DNA of 64,000 bases, taken from CBDDKS01 sp965230335. GTDB lineage: Bacteria > Pseudomonadota > Gammaproteobacteria > Enterobacterales > Kangiellaceae. The stretch is from assembly GCA_965230335.1 (NCBI GenBank), contig CBDDKS010000006.1:2356001-2420000 (forward strand). The letters are read 5' to 3'. The notes below the pieces were generated by a model, which saw only the letters and a list, made by a program, of their open reading frames with translations, was not told where the DNA came from and did no database searches. Shown here in pieces: positions 1 to 9,372 of this stretch (position 1 is the stretch's first letter; the number at the start of each line of letters is the position of its first letter). The translations under genes were made by a program, and so were the position numbers.

Positions 1-752
1 AGTCTTATGTACAAGCAAAACACAATATATTTCGTCAGGCCAATGCGGTTGTCTATAACCAGGATGATGGATTAACAAAACCGAATAAGAAAAAGAAAGT
101 CATGTTGACCTTTGGTTGTCAGCAAACAGCCGACTTTCGAGTGCTCAAAAAAACAGAAAACTATGTCATTGAATGGAGTAAAGACAAGGTCATTTATGAA
201 AATGATATGACGTTAAAAGGTATTCATAATGCGTTAAATATTGCGGCATGCCTGGCCATTCTTAAAGTCTGTAATATTCCGGTTTCAAAAGATATTCTGG
301 AAAAAATACAGCGTTATTCTGGATTGCCACATCGTTGTCAATGGATACCCTCTAACGATGGTGTGATGTGGATTAATGATTCTAAGGCAACAAATCTGGG
401 AGCCACCGAAACAGCCATTCAGAGCTATGCCATAGAATCTAATGCACTGTATTTAATTGCTGGCGGTGATGCTAAAGGCAGTGATTTAAATGATTTATCA
501 TCATCGATTCAACGTTGGGTCAAAAAAGTATGGGTTTTTGGTAAAGATGCACATCAGTTCATGACCTTTTTGCCGGATCAACAGTGTGAAAAAGTCGATG
601 GATTAACAGAAGCTGTTAAAAAAGCCAAACAGCAGACAAAGCCAGGTGATAGGGTTTTGTTTTCTCCGGCCTGTGCCAGTATTGATATGTATCGTAATTA
701 TCAGGAAAGAGGCGAACATTTTATTTCTTTGGTAACGGAGTTGGCCGCATGA
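1..752 (+). CDS. murD: UDP-N-acetylmuramoyl-L-alanine--D-glutamate ligase, 5'-truncated by window edge
   Basis: C-terminal ~249 residues of MurD, the cytoplasmic ligase that adds D-Glu to UDP-MurNAc-L-Ala. The reading frame is open from base 3, so the ATG at 102 is internal and the gene begins before the window. Visible family features are the AKHNIF...NAVVYNQDD stretch of the central ATPase domain, NALNIAACLAI, the C-terminal domain segment WINDSKATNLGATETAI, and the late motif LFSPACASIDMYRNYQERG. It is the first dcw gene here and overlaps ftsW by 4 bp (ATGA), which implies translational coupling. The identification rests on both motifs and gene order. Confidence 0.95.
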   Translation, partial: SYVQAKHNIFRQANAVVYNQDDGLTKPNKKKKVMLTFGCQQTADFRVLKKTENYVIEWSKDKVIYENDMTLKGIHNALNIAACLAILKVCNIPVSKDILEKIQRYSGLPHRCQWIPSNDGVMWINDSKATNLGATETAIQSYAIESNALYLIAGGDAKGSDLNDLSSSIQRWVKKVWVFGKDAHQFMTFLPDQQCEKVDGLTEAVKKAKQQTKPGDRVLFSPACASIDMYRNYQERGEHFISLVTELAA

Positions 753-1906
753 TGTTTTCTTCAGCGATTGAACAAAAAGTAAAGCCATCCATTGATATTG
801 ATAAATATCTTTTATTCATTGTCATGATTTTAGTGTCTTTGGGTGCATTAATGATTGTGTCAACGTCAGTTGATTATGCAGAAAGTAAACATTTGGCAAA
901 TAGCTTCCATTTTGTTCATCGACATTTTGTGTATTTAGGCGTTGCCTTATTGGCCGGCATCATAACACTTATGCTGCCCAGTCGAGTTTGGCATCAATTG
1001 GGCCCCTGGTGCATGTTATTGAGTATTGTTTTATTAATGATGGTGTTGATGTTTGGTAAAGAAGTGAATTACAGCAAGCGCTGGTTGACCCTAGGCCCTG
1101 TGACGTTACAAGCAGCGGAAGTTGTTAAATTATTTGTGGTTGTATATATGGCGGGTTATCTCGTCAGGCGTACAGATGAGTTACAAACTCAAATAATTGG
1201 TTTTGTAAAACCGTTATTGTTGGTGAGCATTATTGTTATTGCCCTGGTATTACAACCTGATTTTGGTAGTGTTGCCGTTATCATGGCGACCACCTTATGC
1301 ATGATGTTTTTAGCAGGGGCCAGGTTATGGCAGTTTATTGCTTTAAGTTGTGGTGTTGGTGTGATTTTATTTTACTTAGCCATCAGTGAAAGCTATCGTT
1401 TGATGCGCTTAAAAATGTTTTTGGATCCCTGGCAGGATCCACAAGGTGATGGTTATCAATTAATACAATCACTCATCGCTTATGGTCGGGGTGGCTGGTT
1501 TGGTCAGGGGCTTGGTGAAAGTGTACAGAAATTATTGTATTTACCAGAAGCCCATAATGATTTTGTATTTGCTGTCTATGCTGAAGAATTTGGTTTTGTC
1601 GGCGTCGTTCTGGTTATTCTGTGTTTTGTATTATTTTTCTATCGCGGTATGGCCATTGCCCGTAAGGCGTTAATCAATAATAATCCTTATGGAGCCTATT
1701 TATGTAATGGTATTACACTTTGGTTAACCATGCAGGCTATCGTCAATATTGGTGTCAGTAGTGGTGCATTGCCAACCAAAGGATTAACTTTGCCTTTTAT
1801 CAGTTATGGTGGAAACAGTCTGGTGATTTGTGTGATGGCTGTAGCTATGCTATTGCGTGTGGATTATGAAACCCAGTTATCATTAAAAAAAGGAAAAAGA
1901 AAATGA
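749..1906 (+). CDS. ftsW: Septal peptidoglycan polymerase FtsW (SEDS family)
   Basis: 385-residue polytopic inner-membrane protein of the SEDS (RodA/FtsW/SpoVE) family, which polymerises lipid II at the division septum with FtsI. About ten hydrophobic segments are visible. Family motifs include KRWLTLGPVTLQAAEVVKL, LQPDFGSVAVI, the loop GYQLIQSLIAYGRGGWFGQGLG, LPEAHNDFVFAVYAEEFGF and the C-terminal LPTKGLTLPFISYGG. The start overlaps the murD stop (ATGA), and its 3' end overlaps the murG region. Length matches the family. FtsW is preferred over RodA because of its position between murD and murG. Confidence 0.96.
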   Translation: MMFSSAIEQKVKPSIDIDKYLLFIVMILVSLGALMIVSTSVDYAESKHLANSFHFVHRHFVYLGVALLAGIITLMLPSRVWHQLGPWCMLLSIVLLMMVLMFGKEVNYSKRWLTLGPVTLQAAEVVKLFVVVYMAGYLVRRTDELQTQIIGFVKPLLLVSIIVIALVLQPDFGSVAVIMATTLCMMFLAGARLWQFIALSCGVGVILFYLAISESYRLMRLKMFLDPWQDPQGDGYQLIQSLIAYGRGGWFGQGLGESVQKLLYLPEAHNDFVFAVYAEEFGFVGVVLVILCFVLFFYRGMAIARKALINNNPYGAYLCNGITLWLTMQAIVNIGVSSGALPTKGLTLPFISYGGNSLVICVMAVAMLLRVDYETQLSLKKGKRK

Positions 1907-1926
1907 ATAAGGAGGTAACAAAAAAA

Positions 1927-3030
1927 ATGATAACGAAAAATGTTTTAGTCATGGCTGGTGGTACTGGCGGACATATTTTTCCGGCGATGTCAGTGGCAAC
2001 CGAATTAGAAAATAGAGGTTATCATGTCAGTTGGTTGGGCTCCAAAGGCGGTATGGAAGAAGAGTTGTTACAAAAAGAGTCCTTCACATTGTTTTTATTA
2101 CCCGTAAAAGGATTAAGAGGTAAAGGTGTGCTAGAACTGCTAAAAGCGCCTTATCGTTTGCTGGTTTCTATTGTGCAGTCCATAGCGGTTATTCGAGGTT
2201 CTCATATTGATTTGGTGATTGGATTTGGTGGATTTGCCAGTGGTCCGGGTGGTATTGCTGCCTGGTTGACTCGAAAGTCTCTTATTATTCATGAACAAAA
2301 TGCTATTGCTGGAACAACCAATAAAATTTTATCCAGATTTGCTGTACATATTTGTCAGGCTTTTCCAAATGTGTTTCAAGGTCGTCATGTCACAACAACA
2401 GGGAACCCTTTAAGACAAAGTATTATTGATGCCGCTCAAAACAGTTATTCTGAAAAATCATTAGTATCTGATACAAAAAAATTACGTATTCTGGTTGTCG
2501 GTGGCAGTCGAGGGGCTCACATTTTTAATGAAGTGTTGCCTTCTATTTTTTCTCGTTGGTTAAAAGAAGAAAAAATTAAAGTTACACATCAATCAGGAAA
2601 GCATAAAAAACAGTTTGTGATAGAGCAATATCAGTCGATGGGTATTAATACAGAGACTCACGTTGACATTAAAGAATTTATTGATGATATGCATACAGCC
2701 TATGTTGAAAGTGATTTGGTGATTTGTCGTTCAGGTGCATTAACGGTTTCAGAAATTGCAGCCTTCGGTAAGGTGGCTGTTTTCGTACCTTATCCTTATG
2801 CCGTGGATGATCATCAAACAAAAAATGCGGAATACTTATCACAGCATTCAGCAGCTTATTTAATACCACAAAAAAATATTGAACAGATTCAGACGTTATT
2901 GAATGAACTTGTAGAGAATTCAATCTGTTTATCGGCTATGGCAAAAACATCAAAAACCATGGCAAATTTAAATGCAACACACTGGGTTGCTGATATTTGT
3001 GAAAAAACCATTCGGGAAAAAGCAGCATGA
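1927..3030 (+). CDS. murG: UDP-GlcNAc--lipid I N-acetylglucosaminyltransferase MurG
   Basis: GT28 enzyme that adds GlcNAc to lipid I to make lipid II at the inner face of the cytoplasmic membrane. The N-terminal VMAGGTGGHIFPA loop, HEQNAIAG, GNPLR and VVGGSRGAHIFNE are the standard MurG motifs, followed by the donor-binding VICRSGALTVSEIAAFG and PYPYAVDDHQTKNAE. An upstream in-frame ATG at 1903 overlaps ftsW. I chose the ATG at 1927 because a near-perfect Shine-Dalgarno (AAGGAGGT, 1909-1916) sits ten bases before it and the protein then begins close to the glycine-rich loop, as in the family. 367 residues. Confidence 0.95.
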   Translation: MITKNVLVMAGGTGGHIFPAMSVATELENRGYHVSWLGSKGGMEEELLQKESFTLFLLPVKGLRGKGVLELLKAPYRLLVSIVQSIAVIRGSHIDLVIGFGGFASGPGGIAAWLTRKSLIIHEQNAIAGTTNKILSRFAVHICQAFPNVFQGRHVTTTGNPLRQSIIDAAQNSYSEKSLVSDTKKLRILVVGGSRGAHIFNEVLPSIFSRWLKEEKIKVTHQSGKHKKQFVIEQYQSMGINTETHVDIKEFIDDMHTAYVESDLVICRSGALTVSEIAAFGKVAVFVPYPYAVDDHQTKNAEYLSQHSAAYLIPQKNIEQIQTLLNELVENSICLSAMAKTSKTMANLNATHWVADICEKTIREKAA

Positions 3031-4481
3031 GTATAGAAAACACAACCCAATATTTTATTCCTGAAATGAGAAGAATTCGACGCATTCATTTTGTGGGAGT
3101 CGGTGGTGTTGGTATGAGTGGTATTGCTGAAGTACTGCATAATCAAGGTTATGATATTTCAGGTTCTGACAAAAACAAAAGTGCTATCACAAAACGACTG
3201 GCAGAATTAGGGATTGATATTACGATTGGGCATGCAGCCAATAATATCTTGGGTGTTGATGTGATTGTGGTTTCATCAGCCATCCAAAAAGACAATCTGG
3301 AAGTGGAAGCCGCCAGAAGTCGACGAATTCCTATTGTGAGACGTGCTGAAATGCTGGCAGAGCTTATGCGGTTTCGTCATGGAATTGCTGTTGCAGGCAC
3401 ACATGGCAAAACAACGACCACCAGTTTAATTGCAACGATTTACGCAGAGGCAGATAAAGATCCCACTTATGTGATTGGCGGAGTACTGAGTCAGGCAAAG
3501 AGCAATGCTCGTTTGGGTAACAGTCGTTATTTTATTGCTGAAGCAGATGAAAGTGATGCCAGTTTTTTACATTTACATCCAATGACATCAGTGGTGACTA
3601 ATATTGAAGCCGATCATCTGGAAAGTTATGAAGGTGATTTTGAAAAGTTAAAACAAACCTTTAAAGAATTTATTCATAATTTACCTTTTTATGGTTTGGC
3701 GATTGTGTGTCTGGATGATCCAGTGATTGCTGAGTTGATTCCACAATTTTCACGAGCTTGTATTACTTATGGTTTCAATGAAAAGGCAGATTACAGAATC
3801 AGTGACTTTAGTCAGGAAAAGCATTTCAGTTATTTCAAAGTACACAAAAAAGGCAGCCAGCAGCCCATATCCGTTAAATTGAGTTTACCAGGAAAACATA
3901 ATGCGTTAAATGCAGCTGCATCCATTGCTGTGTGCATAGAAGAAGGTATTGATGATCAAGTGATTCAAAAAGCTTTGTCTAATTTCTCTGGCATTAATCG
4001 TCGCTTCCATTCATTGGGATTATTTGCAATACCAAAGGGTGAAGTTGAGGTGATTGATGATTATGGACATCATCCCAGTGAAGTGCGTGCAACGTTAGAT
4101 GCTGTGCGATCAGGTTGGCCGGATAAACGTCTGGTGATGGTGTATCAACCTCATCGTTATACAAGAACACGGGATTACTTTGAAGATTTTGTAGCCACAC
4201 TGTCTGAGCCCGATATTTTGCTAATGCTGGATGTTTATTCAGCAGGAGAAAAAACTATTTCAGGTGCTGATACACGATCATTATGTCGCAGTATACGCTT
4301 GAGAGGGCAAACCGATCCTGTTTACGTTGAAGCAAAAGAGAAATTGACATCCATTCTTGCTGGTATTTTACAACCCGGCGATATGTTGCTGATTCAAGGT
4401 GCAGGTGATATCGGTAATATATCCAAGAATTGGAAGAAAAATAAACACACCTTGTTTTTGAACCAGACAGATGTTCATTAA
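3027..4481 (+). CDS. murC: UDP-N-acetylmuramate--L-alanine ligase MurC
   Basis: 484-residue Mur ligase that adds L-Ala to UDP-MurNAc, the first amino acid of the peptidoglycan stem. The N-terminal Rossmann motif HFVGVGGVGMSGIAEVL is MurC-specific. The ATP-binding loop is AVAGTHGKTTTTSLIA, followed by FIAEADESDASFLHL, TNIEADHLESYEGDF, NALNAAASIAV and the C-terminal DDYGHHPSEVRATL and YQPHRYTRTRD. The start overlaps the murG stop by 4 bp. No murB follows; the next gene is ddl, the order also seen in Escherichia and Pseudomonas. Confidence 0.97.
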   Translation: MSIENTTQYFIPEMRRIRRIHFVGVGGVGMSGIAEVLHNQGYDISGSDKNKSAITKRLAELGIDITIGHAANNILGVDVIVVSSAIQKDNLEVEAARSRRIPIVRRAEMLAELMRFRHGIAVAGTHGKTTTTSLIATIYAEADKDPTYVIGGVLSQAKSNARLGNSRYFIAEADESDASFLHLHPMTSVVTNIEADHLESYEGDFEKLKQTFKEFIHNLPFYGLAIVCLDDPVIAELIPQFSRACITYGFNEKADYRISDFSQEKHFSYFKVHKKGSQQPISVKLSLPGKHNALNAAASIAVCIEEGIDDQVIQKALSNFSGINRRFHSLGLFAIPKGEVEVIDDYGHHPSEVRATLDAVRSGWPDKRLVMVYQPHRYTRTRDYFEDFVATLSEPDILLMLDVYSAGEKTISGADTRSLCRSIRLRGQTDPVYVEAKEKLTSILAGILQPGDMLLIQGAGDIGNISKNWKKNKHTLFLNQTDVH

Positions 4482-4499
4482 AGGTATCGACAGTTATTT

Positions 4500-5450
4500 A
4501 TGAAGCAAATGTCATCATCAAATTTTGGTAAAGTCGCTGTGTTATTGGGCGGCAGTTCGCGAGAGAAAGCCATTTCTCTTCGAACGGGTGAAGCCGTTGC
4601 AGCGGCTTTGTCACGACAAAATATTGATGTGTTCACATTTGATCCGGATGATAAGCATTTATTCACATTATTGGATTTAAAGGTTGAACGTGTCTGGAAT
4701 GCACTTCATGGTCGTGGTGGAGAAGATGGTCAGGTACAACATATTTTAGATTATCTTTCTATTCCTTATACGGGCAGCTGTGCAGCGTCTTCGTCACTGG
4801 CTATGGATAAATGGCGCAGTAAAATGATTTGGAAGGCGATGGGACTACCTGTTGCTAAAGATAAACTGGTATCTACAAAAACAGCATTAACATCGGATAC
4901 ATTGCAGGCATTAATTGATGACTTGAGTTTACCTTTATTTATTAAACCCAGCCATGAAGGCTCCAGTGTGGGTATCGGCAAAGTGAATGATATCCATGAG
5001 CTGGAAACGGCATTACTTCATGCACTGACGATAGATTCTGAGGTTCTGGTTGAAGAATTTATCGATGGTATGGAGTATACCTACGGTATATTGGATGGTG
5101 CCATATTACCCAGTATTCGTATGGAAACAGAGCGATCATTTTATGATTATAAAGCAAAGTATGAATCACAGGGCACACGCTACTATTGTCCAAGTGGTTT
5201 GAATGAAGAGGAAGAAAAAACAATTCATGATTTGGCACAAAATGCATTTTCTGTATTAGGTTGTTCTGGTTGGGGAAGAGTGGACTTTATTCGTAAGAAG
5301 CAAACCGGTGATTTCATTTTGTTGGAGGTCAATACCATACCAGGAATGACAGAAACCAGTTTGGTCCCTAAAGCAGCCAAAGAGATCAATATGGATTTTG
5401 ATCAACTCTGTATCAAAATATTGGAAACCAGTTTTGAGAGAGGAGTTTGA
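4500..5450 (+). CDS. ddl: D-alanine--D-alanine ligase
   Basis: 316-residue ATP-grasp enzyme that joins two D-Ala to make the terminal dipeptide of the peptidoglycan stem. The N-terminal KVAVLLGGSSREKAISLRTG, the active-site HGRGGEDGQVQ, LPLFIKPSHEGSSVGIGKV, VEEFIDGMEYT and the metal-binding VDFIRKK...LLEVNTIPGMTETSLVPKAA are all present. The family's usual serpentine signature S-R-E-x-x-(I/V)-S appears as SREKAIS. There are two closely spaced ATG codons (4500 and 4509) and no strong ribosome site, so the start may be 4509. It lies 18 bp after murC in the same operon. Confidence 0.95.
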   Translation: MKQMSSSNFGKVAVLLGGSSREKAISLRTGEAVAAALSRQNIDVFTFDPDDKHLFTLLDLKVERVWNALHGRGGEDGQVQHILDYLSIPYTGSCAASSSLAMDKWRSKMIWKAMGLPVAKDKLVSTKTALTSDTLQALIDDLSLPLFIKPSHEGSSVGIGKVNDIHELETALLHALTIDSEVLVEEFIDGMEYTYGILDGAILPSIRMETERSFYDYKAKYESQGTRYYCPSGLNEEEEKTIHDLAQNAFSVLGCSGWGRVDFIRKKQTGDFILLEVNTIPGMTETSLVPKAAKEINMDFDQLCIKILETSFERGV

Positions 5451-5452
5451 CG

Positions 5453-6418
5453 ATGAAACGAAATATAAAACAAGCCACTCGTAGAACCAGCTATAAAAGT
5501 AAAACAAAAAATAATTTGGCAAAAAACAAACGTATCAGATTATGGTCTTTTATCGGTTTGGTCATTGCTGTTGCCTCAGGTATTGTTTTAACATCGCCCA
5601 TGGGTCAGCAGATGTTATTCAATCTGGATAACAAATCTGATTTTAATCATAAATCATCAAAAACACATCATGAAGACAATGTTGAATTGGATACACAGGA
5701 TAAAAACCAATTATCAAAAGAGACAAAAGAAAATGAAAAGAATTCTGTATTTCATTGGCAAGTGATAGTAACATCACCACTAAACATTATTTCACAGGAA
5801 GAAATAGAGCAGTACTTAAAAAATAATCCTGTGAAAAATTATTTTTCACTTAAAACAAAGGAGATGAATCATCTTTTGGAGAAACATCCGTGGATTAAAT
5901 CTGCCAGCACAAGAAAAGTATGGCCTAATCGTTTGTTATTGGATTTGGAAGAACACATACCCTGGCTAAACCTCAATGGTTATCAATTGGTCAGTACCGA
6001 AGGTGTGGTTTTTGAACCTGGTGACATGCTGCCTTTTTATGATTTGCCACGATTGGAAGGTGGTTTCGGCAATATTAATGATTTATTGGATATGTATCAT
6101 TTTTTTGTAGAGCAAATGCCTATTCAATCACTAAAAATAAAAACCTTACAGTTTAGAGAAGAAAACGGATGGAGTATTTTGTTGAGTAATCAGATCACCT
6201 TATTTTTGGGAAGAAAAAAACTGAATGAAAAATTAGAACGTTTATTAGTGTTAATGAACAAAATCAGCAATAAAGAACAGAAAAGAATTGATTATATTGA
6301 TTTGCGTTACGCATCAGCAGCAGCAATTGGGTGGAAAGACTCTGCATCAGAGTCTGTTCATCAATTTGCAAAGTTAAACGAAGAATCTACAAGTAACAAG
6401 AATGAGAAAAAACTATGA
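5453..6418 (+). CDS. ftsQ: Cell division protein FtsQ
   Basis: Bitopic divisome protein that recruits FtsB/FtsL. A basic cytoplasmic tail (about residues 1-28) precedes one membrane segment (LWSFIGLVIAVASGIVLTS). Next comes an unusually long charged, Lys/Asp/Glu-rich linker (about residues 45-100), then a POTRA-like domain (WQVIVTSPLNIISQEEIEQYL through HPWIKSASTRKVWPNRLLLDLEEHIP) and the beta domain. The ATG at 5453 has AGGAG eight bases upstream; an in-frame TTG at 5447 is rejected. 321 residues. Overlaps ftsA by 4 bp. Sequence conservation of FtsQ is low, so the call leans on the POTRA motifs and on its place between ddl and ftsA. Confidence 0.93.
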   Translation: MKRNIKQATRRTSYKSKTKNNLAKNKRIRLWSFIGLVIAVASGIVLTSPMGQQMLFNLDNKSDFNHKSSKTHHEDNVELDTQDKNQLSKETKENEKNSVFHWQVIVTSPLNIISQEEIEQYLKNNPVKNYFSLKTKEMNHLLEKHPWIKSASTRKVWPNRLLLDLEEHIPWLNLNGYQLVSTEGVVFEPGDMLPFYDLPRLEGGFGNINDLLDMYHFFVEQMPIQSLKIKTLQFREENGWSILLSNQITLFLGRKKLNEKLERLLVLMNKISNKEQKRIDYIDLRYASAAAIGWKDSASESVHQFAKLNEESTSNKNEKKL

Positions 6419-7638
6419 CTAAGACAACAGAAAAAAAATTAATTGTCGGTCTTGATATAGGCACATCAAAAGTTGTCGCAATTGTTGGTGAAGTGTCTAT
6501 GGACGATCAAATCGATGTCATTGGTATTGGTTCTCATCCTTCCCGGGGTTTAAAAAAGGGTGTGGTTGTTAATATCGAATCGACAGTACAGTCTATTCAA
6601 AGAGCTGTTGAAGAAGCAGAGTTGATGGCTGGTTGTCAGATTCATTCGGTATTTACGGGGATAGCCGGCAGTCATGTCACCAGTTTAAATTCCCATGGTA
6701 TCGTTGCTATTAGAGACAGCGAAGTGAATCATCAGGATGTAGAACGTGTGATTGATGCAGCAAAAGCCGTTGCCATTCCAGCTGATCAAAAAATACTCCA
6801 TGTATTGCCGCAGGAATTTATTATTGATAACCAGGAAGGTATTAAAGAACCTGTAGGTATGTCGGGCGTTCGTTTGGAAGCAAAAGTTCATATTGTCACT
6901 GGTGCAGTGAGTGCGGCACAAAATATCCATAAGTGTGTCAAGCGTTGTGGTTTGGAAACCGACGATATTATTTTAGAGCAGTTGGCGTCTTGTTATTCTG
7001 TGTTAACCGAAGATGAAAAAGATCTCGGTGTTTGCCTTGTCGATATCGGCGGTGGAACAACTGATATTGCTGTATTTACTGAAGGTGCGATTCGTCATAC
7101 GGCTGTGATTCCTATTGCAGGTGATCAAGTGACCAATGATATTGCTGTGGCATTACGCACGCCCACACAACATGCCGAAGATATTAAGATCAAATATGCC
7201 TGTGCTTTACGACAATTAACAGCACTCGAAGACACGATTGAAGTGCCTGGTGTTGGTGAACGATCATCACGACGTTTATCACGTCAAACCCTGGCAGAAG
7301 TTGTTGAACCACGTTACGAAGAATTATTCACATTGATTCAGGCAGAGTTACGTCGCAGTGGTTTTGAAGACAGAATTCCAGCTGGTGTTGTTTTAACAGG
7401 TGGCTCATCCAAAATGGAAGGTTTAATTGAACTTGCAGAAGAAGTATTTCATATGCCTGTCAGACTGGGTATGCCGCAATATGTCAAAGGTCTTGCTGAT
7501 GTTGTGCGCAATCCTATTTATGCAACCGGTGTTGGCCTTTTATTGTATGGCCATCAACAAAATAAAGAACAGTCTTTCCATTTTGATGGGCGTAATGTGT
7601 TTAGTGCCATTTGGCAACGCATGAAAAATTGGTTTTAA
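6415..7638 (+). CDS. ftsA: Cell division protein FtsA (actin-like membrane anchor of FtsZ)
   Basis: 407-residue actin-fold ATPase that tethers FtsZ to the membrane. Phosphate-binding loops are visible as VGLDIGTSKVVAIVGE near the N terminus and CLVDIGGGTTDIAVF in the middle, with VVLTGGSSKMEGL as the adenosine motif. The 1C domain is marked by the HVLPQEFIIDNQEGIKEPVGMSG region. The C terminus ends in a short amphipathic helix (IWQRMKNWF) that fits the membrane-targeting sequence. The start overlaps ftsQ by 4 bp; ftsZ follows after 58 bp. Confidence 0.97.
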   Translation: MTKTTEKKLIVGLDIGTSKVVAIVGEVSMDDQIDVIGIGSHPSRGLKKGVVVNIESTVQSIQRAVEEAELMAGCQIHSVFTGIAGSHVTSLNSHGIVAIRDSEVNHQDVERVIDAAKAVAIPADQKILHVLPQEFIIDNQEGIKEPVGMSGVRLEAKVHIVTGAVSAAQNIHKCVKRCGLETDDIILEQLASCYSVLTEDEKDLGVCLVDIGGGTTDIAVFTEGAIRHTAVIPIAGDQVTNDIAVALRTPTQHAEDIKIKYACALRQLTALEDTIEVPGVGERSSRRLSRQTLAEVVEPRYEELFTLIQAELRRSGFEDRIPAGVVLTGGSSKMEGLIELAEEVFHMPVRLGMPQYVKGLADVVRNPIYATGVGLLLYGHQQNKEQSFHFDGRNVFSAIWQRMKNWF

Positions 7639-7696
7639 CATGTTTTATTTTTTTATCACTTTAATCATTTAACAGAGCAAAACAAGGGGATATACC

Positions 7697-8854
7697 ATGT
7701 CTAATATGTTTGAGTTAGTCGATAATTGCCAAGACAGTGCGGTTATAAAGGTCATTGGCTTGGGTGGCGGTGGCGGTAATGCCGTTGAACACATGTTGCA
7801 GGCGAACGTTGATGGCGTCGAATTCGTTTGTGCAAATACCGATGCACAAGCCTTGGGTCGATCCAATGCGCGTACGACCATTCAATTGGGTGGTAACATG
7901 ACCAAAGGTTTGGGAGCCGGTGCCAATCCAGAGATCGGGCGTCAGGCTGCACTGGAAGATAGAGATCGTATTCAGGAAGTCATCAGTGATGCAGATATGG
8001 TCTTTATTACTGCTGGCATGGGTGGCGGAACCGGAACCGGTGCTGCTCCCGTTGTTGCTGAAATTGCCAAAGAAATGGGTATTCTAACGGTTGCAGTTGT
8101 GACAAAACCCTTTTTCTTTGAATTAAAAAAGCGTATGCATGTTGCAGAACAGGGCATTGATCAACTGCGTCGTCATGTGGACTCATTGATTATTGTGCCT
8201 AACGACAAAGTACTCAGCGTGTTAAAAGGCAAAGCATTAACAGAAGCGTTTCGAGCAGCTAATGATGTTTTACATGGTGCTGTTCAGGGTATTGCTGAGT
8301 TAATTACCCGTCCTGGTTTGATCAATGTGGATTTTGCTGATGTCAGAACCGTTATGTCAGAAAAAGGCATGGCAATGATGGGAACAGGCGTAGGTGAAGG
8401 TGACAATCGTGCAAAACTGGCTGCAGAAACAGCCGTTGCCAGTCCATTGCTTGAAGATGTCGATCTATCTGGTGCTCGGGGAATTCTGGTGAATATCACT
8501 TGTGGAGAAGATTTAAGTATCGATGAATTTGCCGAAGTGGGTAGTATCGTGCAGGAGTTTGCATCCGATGAGGCCACTGTGGTGGTTGGTACAGCCATTG
8601 ATCCTGAACTTAGTGATGAATTGCGAGTCACAGTAGTAGCAACGGGCTTGGGCATTGATGAATCGACACAAATGAAACTGGTGACGTCATCTGCGCCAAC
8701 CGATACAGTTATGGACGTAACAACAGCAGACTATCAACGTTTGGATAAACCGACGATATTGCGACAACAAGACGCTGATCGTTCCAAACATGCTGTTGGC
8801 AGCGATATGGATTATCTTGATATACCAGCATTTTTGCGAAAACAGGCAGATTAA
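7697..8854 (+). CDS. ftsZ: Cell division GTPase FtsZ
   Basis: 385-residue tubulin homologue that forms the Z ring. The N-terminal KVIGLGGGGGNAVEHM loop, NTDAQAL, the tubulin signature GMGGGTGTGAAPVVA (near residue 110) and NVDFADVRTVM are intact. The conserved C-terminal tail that binds FtsA and ZipA is DYLDIPAFLRKQAD. A good ribosome site (AGGGG) lies nine bases before the ATG. The variable linker before the tail is short. It is separated from ftsA by 58 bp, so it may have its own promoter as well as operon read-through. Confidence 0.98.
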   Translation: MSNMFELVDNCQDSAVIKVIGLGGGGGNAVEHMLQANVDGVEFVCANTDAQALGRSNARTTIQLGGNMTKGLGAGANPEIGRQAALEDRDRIQEVISDADMVFITAGMGGGTGTGAAPVVAEIAKEMGILTVAVVTKPFFFELKKRMHVAEQGIDQLRRHVDSLIIVPNDKVLSVLKGKALTEAFRAANDVLHGAVQGIAELITRPGLINVDFADVRTVMSEKGMAMMGTGVGEGDNRAKLAAETAVASPLLEDVDLSGARGILVNITCGEDLSIDEFAEVGSIVQEFASDEATVVVGTAIDPELSDELRVTVVATGLGIDESTQMKLVTSSAPTDTVMDVTTADYQRLDKPTILRQQDADRSKHAVGSDMDYLDIPAFLRKQAD

Positions 8855-9372
8855 TGCCAATATCGTGAATGTCAGGGTATAGCTATTCAATTAAGTTTGT
8901 AAAACTATGTTTTATCAAATAGTTATATGGGCAAGAGCGCGTTAAAAAACAACATTGAATTCGCTTTAGTGTTTGAAAAATGAAGTAGTTAGGTCGATAA
9001 ATTTGATTTTTTATGGGTATTAAGGCCCAAAAAGTTGAGATAATCGATTTTTTAGCTAAAATTCATTTTCAATAAAAGTGTCATCTGTTAGTATTTGCAA
9101 CCCGCTCTAGAAAAAGTGGCAATATAAGCCCTCTAGAGATGTGCTTCTATAAAATAAAGTTGTTATAAAAAGCATAAAAATGACTCTTTTATAAATAAAG
9201 TACTTTAATTAGCACCTTAATAAGCAGTACCTTAAAAAATGCAGTACTTAAAAATACTGAGATAACTCACTTAGTACTTGTTTAAATAGTACTCATTGAA
9301 CAATTTAGTATGACTTAACATGAGTACTACATTAATAATTAGTACCACTCAAATTCTGGAGCTCTTTATTTA
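8855..9372 (+). promoter_or_regulatory. ftsZ-lpxC intergenic region with iterated AGTAC motifs
   Basis: No gene is visible in this 518-bp AT-rich spacer. Its distal part holds seven exact AGTAC pentamers, starting at 9199, 9226, 9243, 9273, 9288, 9323 and 9341, plus near-matches at 9211 (AGCAC) and 9307 (AGTAT), ending about 28 bp before the lpxC start. Further upstream (about 9105-9138) lies an imperfect inverted repeat built on CTCTAGA. I infer a regulatory region for lpxC, but recognise no regulator and see no confident -35/-10 pair. Confidence 0.4.

Noticed and set aside
4482..4499. Missing murB between murC and ddl as an anomaly
   Set aside because: murC-ddl adjacency without murB is normal in Escherichia and Pseudomonas; murB is elsewhere in such genomes.
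8284..8655. 123-codon minus-strand frame
   Set aside because: Antisense of ftsZ with Ser/Thr/Pro-rich shadow composition.
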